Below are positions 63,801-64,000 of a stretch of 64,000 nt of DNA, piece by piece. Under the pieces are notes generated by a model that was given only the letters and a program-made list of their open reading frames with translations, did no database searches and was not told the DNA's origin. Numbering within the stretch: the stretch's first letter is position 1; every line of letters starts with the position of its first letter. The stretch covers positions 60,088-124,087 of the forward strand of contig SJOL01001826.1 in assembly GCA_004794785.1 (NCBI GenBank), given 5' to 3'. The DNA comes from Opisthorchis felineus (lineage: Eukaryota; Platyhelminthes; Trematoda; Opisthorchiida; Opisthorchiidae). Made by a program: the position numbers and the translations under genes.

Positions 63801-64000
63801 GCTACTGTCTATCGCTTGGTTTCTGGACCATATCAATTCGGGGACATATTTGCATGTCAGGATGACTTGGCTTAGTGTATGAGCTGAGGTTAATGTTTGA
63901 TTTATCCAGTATAATGCGGATTTTTCCCCGGCGCCTGTGATACCGGTGTTCAAAAACTGTTTGTAGCGCTTACACCACCAGTTGGGTAGATGTGTGAGCT
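57900..64000. other. Downstream stretch without a supported gene
   Basis: Open frames at 58010-58414, 59348-59608, 61536-61739 and 63593-63796 (plus) and 61873-62196 (minus) show no recognised motif. The 61536 frame follows a GATAG acceptor-like site but joins no exon in phase. Confidence 0.4.

Noticed and set aside
1..64000. CRISPR arrays, rRNA, intact tRNA genes, bacterial operons
   Set aside because: None seen. Only tRNA-like SINE fragments with partial pol III boxes occur, and the sequence is clearly from an intron-rich eukaryote.

Overview
The window is eukaryotic nuclear DNA. Open frames are short and broken by GT-AG introns, there is no operon structure, and diverged retroelements are scattered through large non-coding stretches. 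A Penelope-like element, LINE reverse-transcriptase remnants of a type common in parasitic flatworms, and a reverse-strand repeat translating to a string I associate with digenean trematodes (around VAWQLGT at 35.1 kb) all suggest a platyhelminth, probably a digenean fluke with a large, repeat-rich genome. The species cannot be fixed from the sequence alone.

Layout. From 0 to 2.2 kb there is a decayed Penelope-like element (reverse transcriptase plus GIY-YIG endonuclease) followed by a hammerhead-like motif. From 2.2 to 32 kb I find no gene I can support. This stretch is intergenic, or a far-upstream intron of the gene that follows, and contains a degenerate LINE (9.9-10.75 kb) and six loci of a short repeat family (5.8, 12.0, 17.3, 26.1, 27.2 and 30.8 kb). 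A seventh locus lies at 35.7 kb, inside an intron.

From about 32.1 to 57.7 kb lies the 3' part of one plus-strand gene. Its exons encode a DIL (dilute) domain, a long polar linker and a C-terminal PDZ domain that ends a few residues before the stop codon. DIL followed by a terminal PDZ fits RADIL (Ras-associating and dilute domain protein) better than afadin, which continues far beyond its PDZ. The RA and FHA-like parts are not seen and should lie upstream. Most exon junctions keep phase; two do not, so at least two exons or alternative splice sites are missing from my model. Introns are 0.15-6.1 kb and hold further repeats, including a second LINE remnant (50.8-51.5 kb) and SINE-like pieces. 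From 57.7 to 64 kb I see no further gene.

The most interesting element is the repeat family in the first 36 kb. Copies carry a hammerhead ribozyme core, with helix III reduced to the palindrome ACCGGT, near one end or, at two loci, in both arms in opposite orientations. One copy is flanked by a perfect 13-bp direct repeat. This looks like a retrozyme-like or non-autonomous Penelope-type family with a fold-back arrangement.
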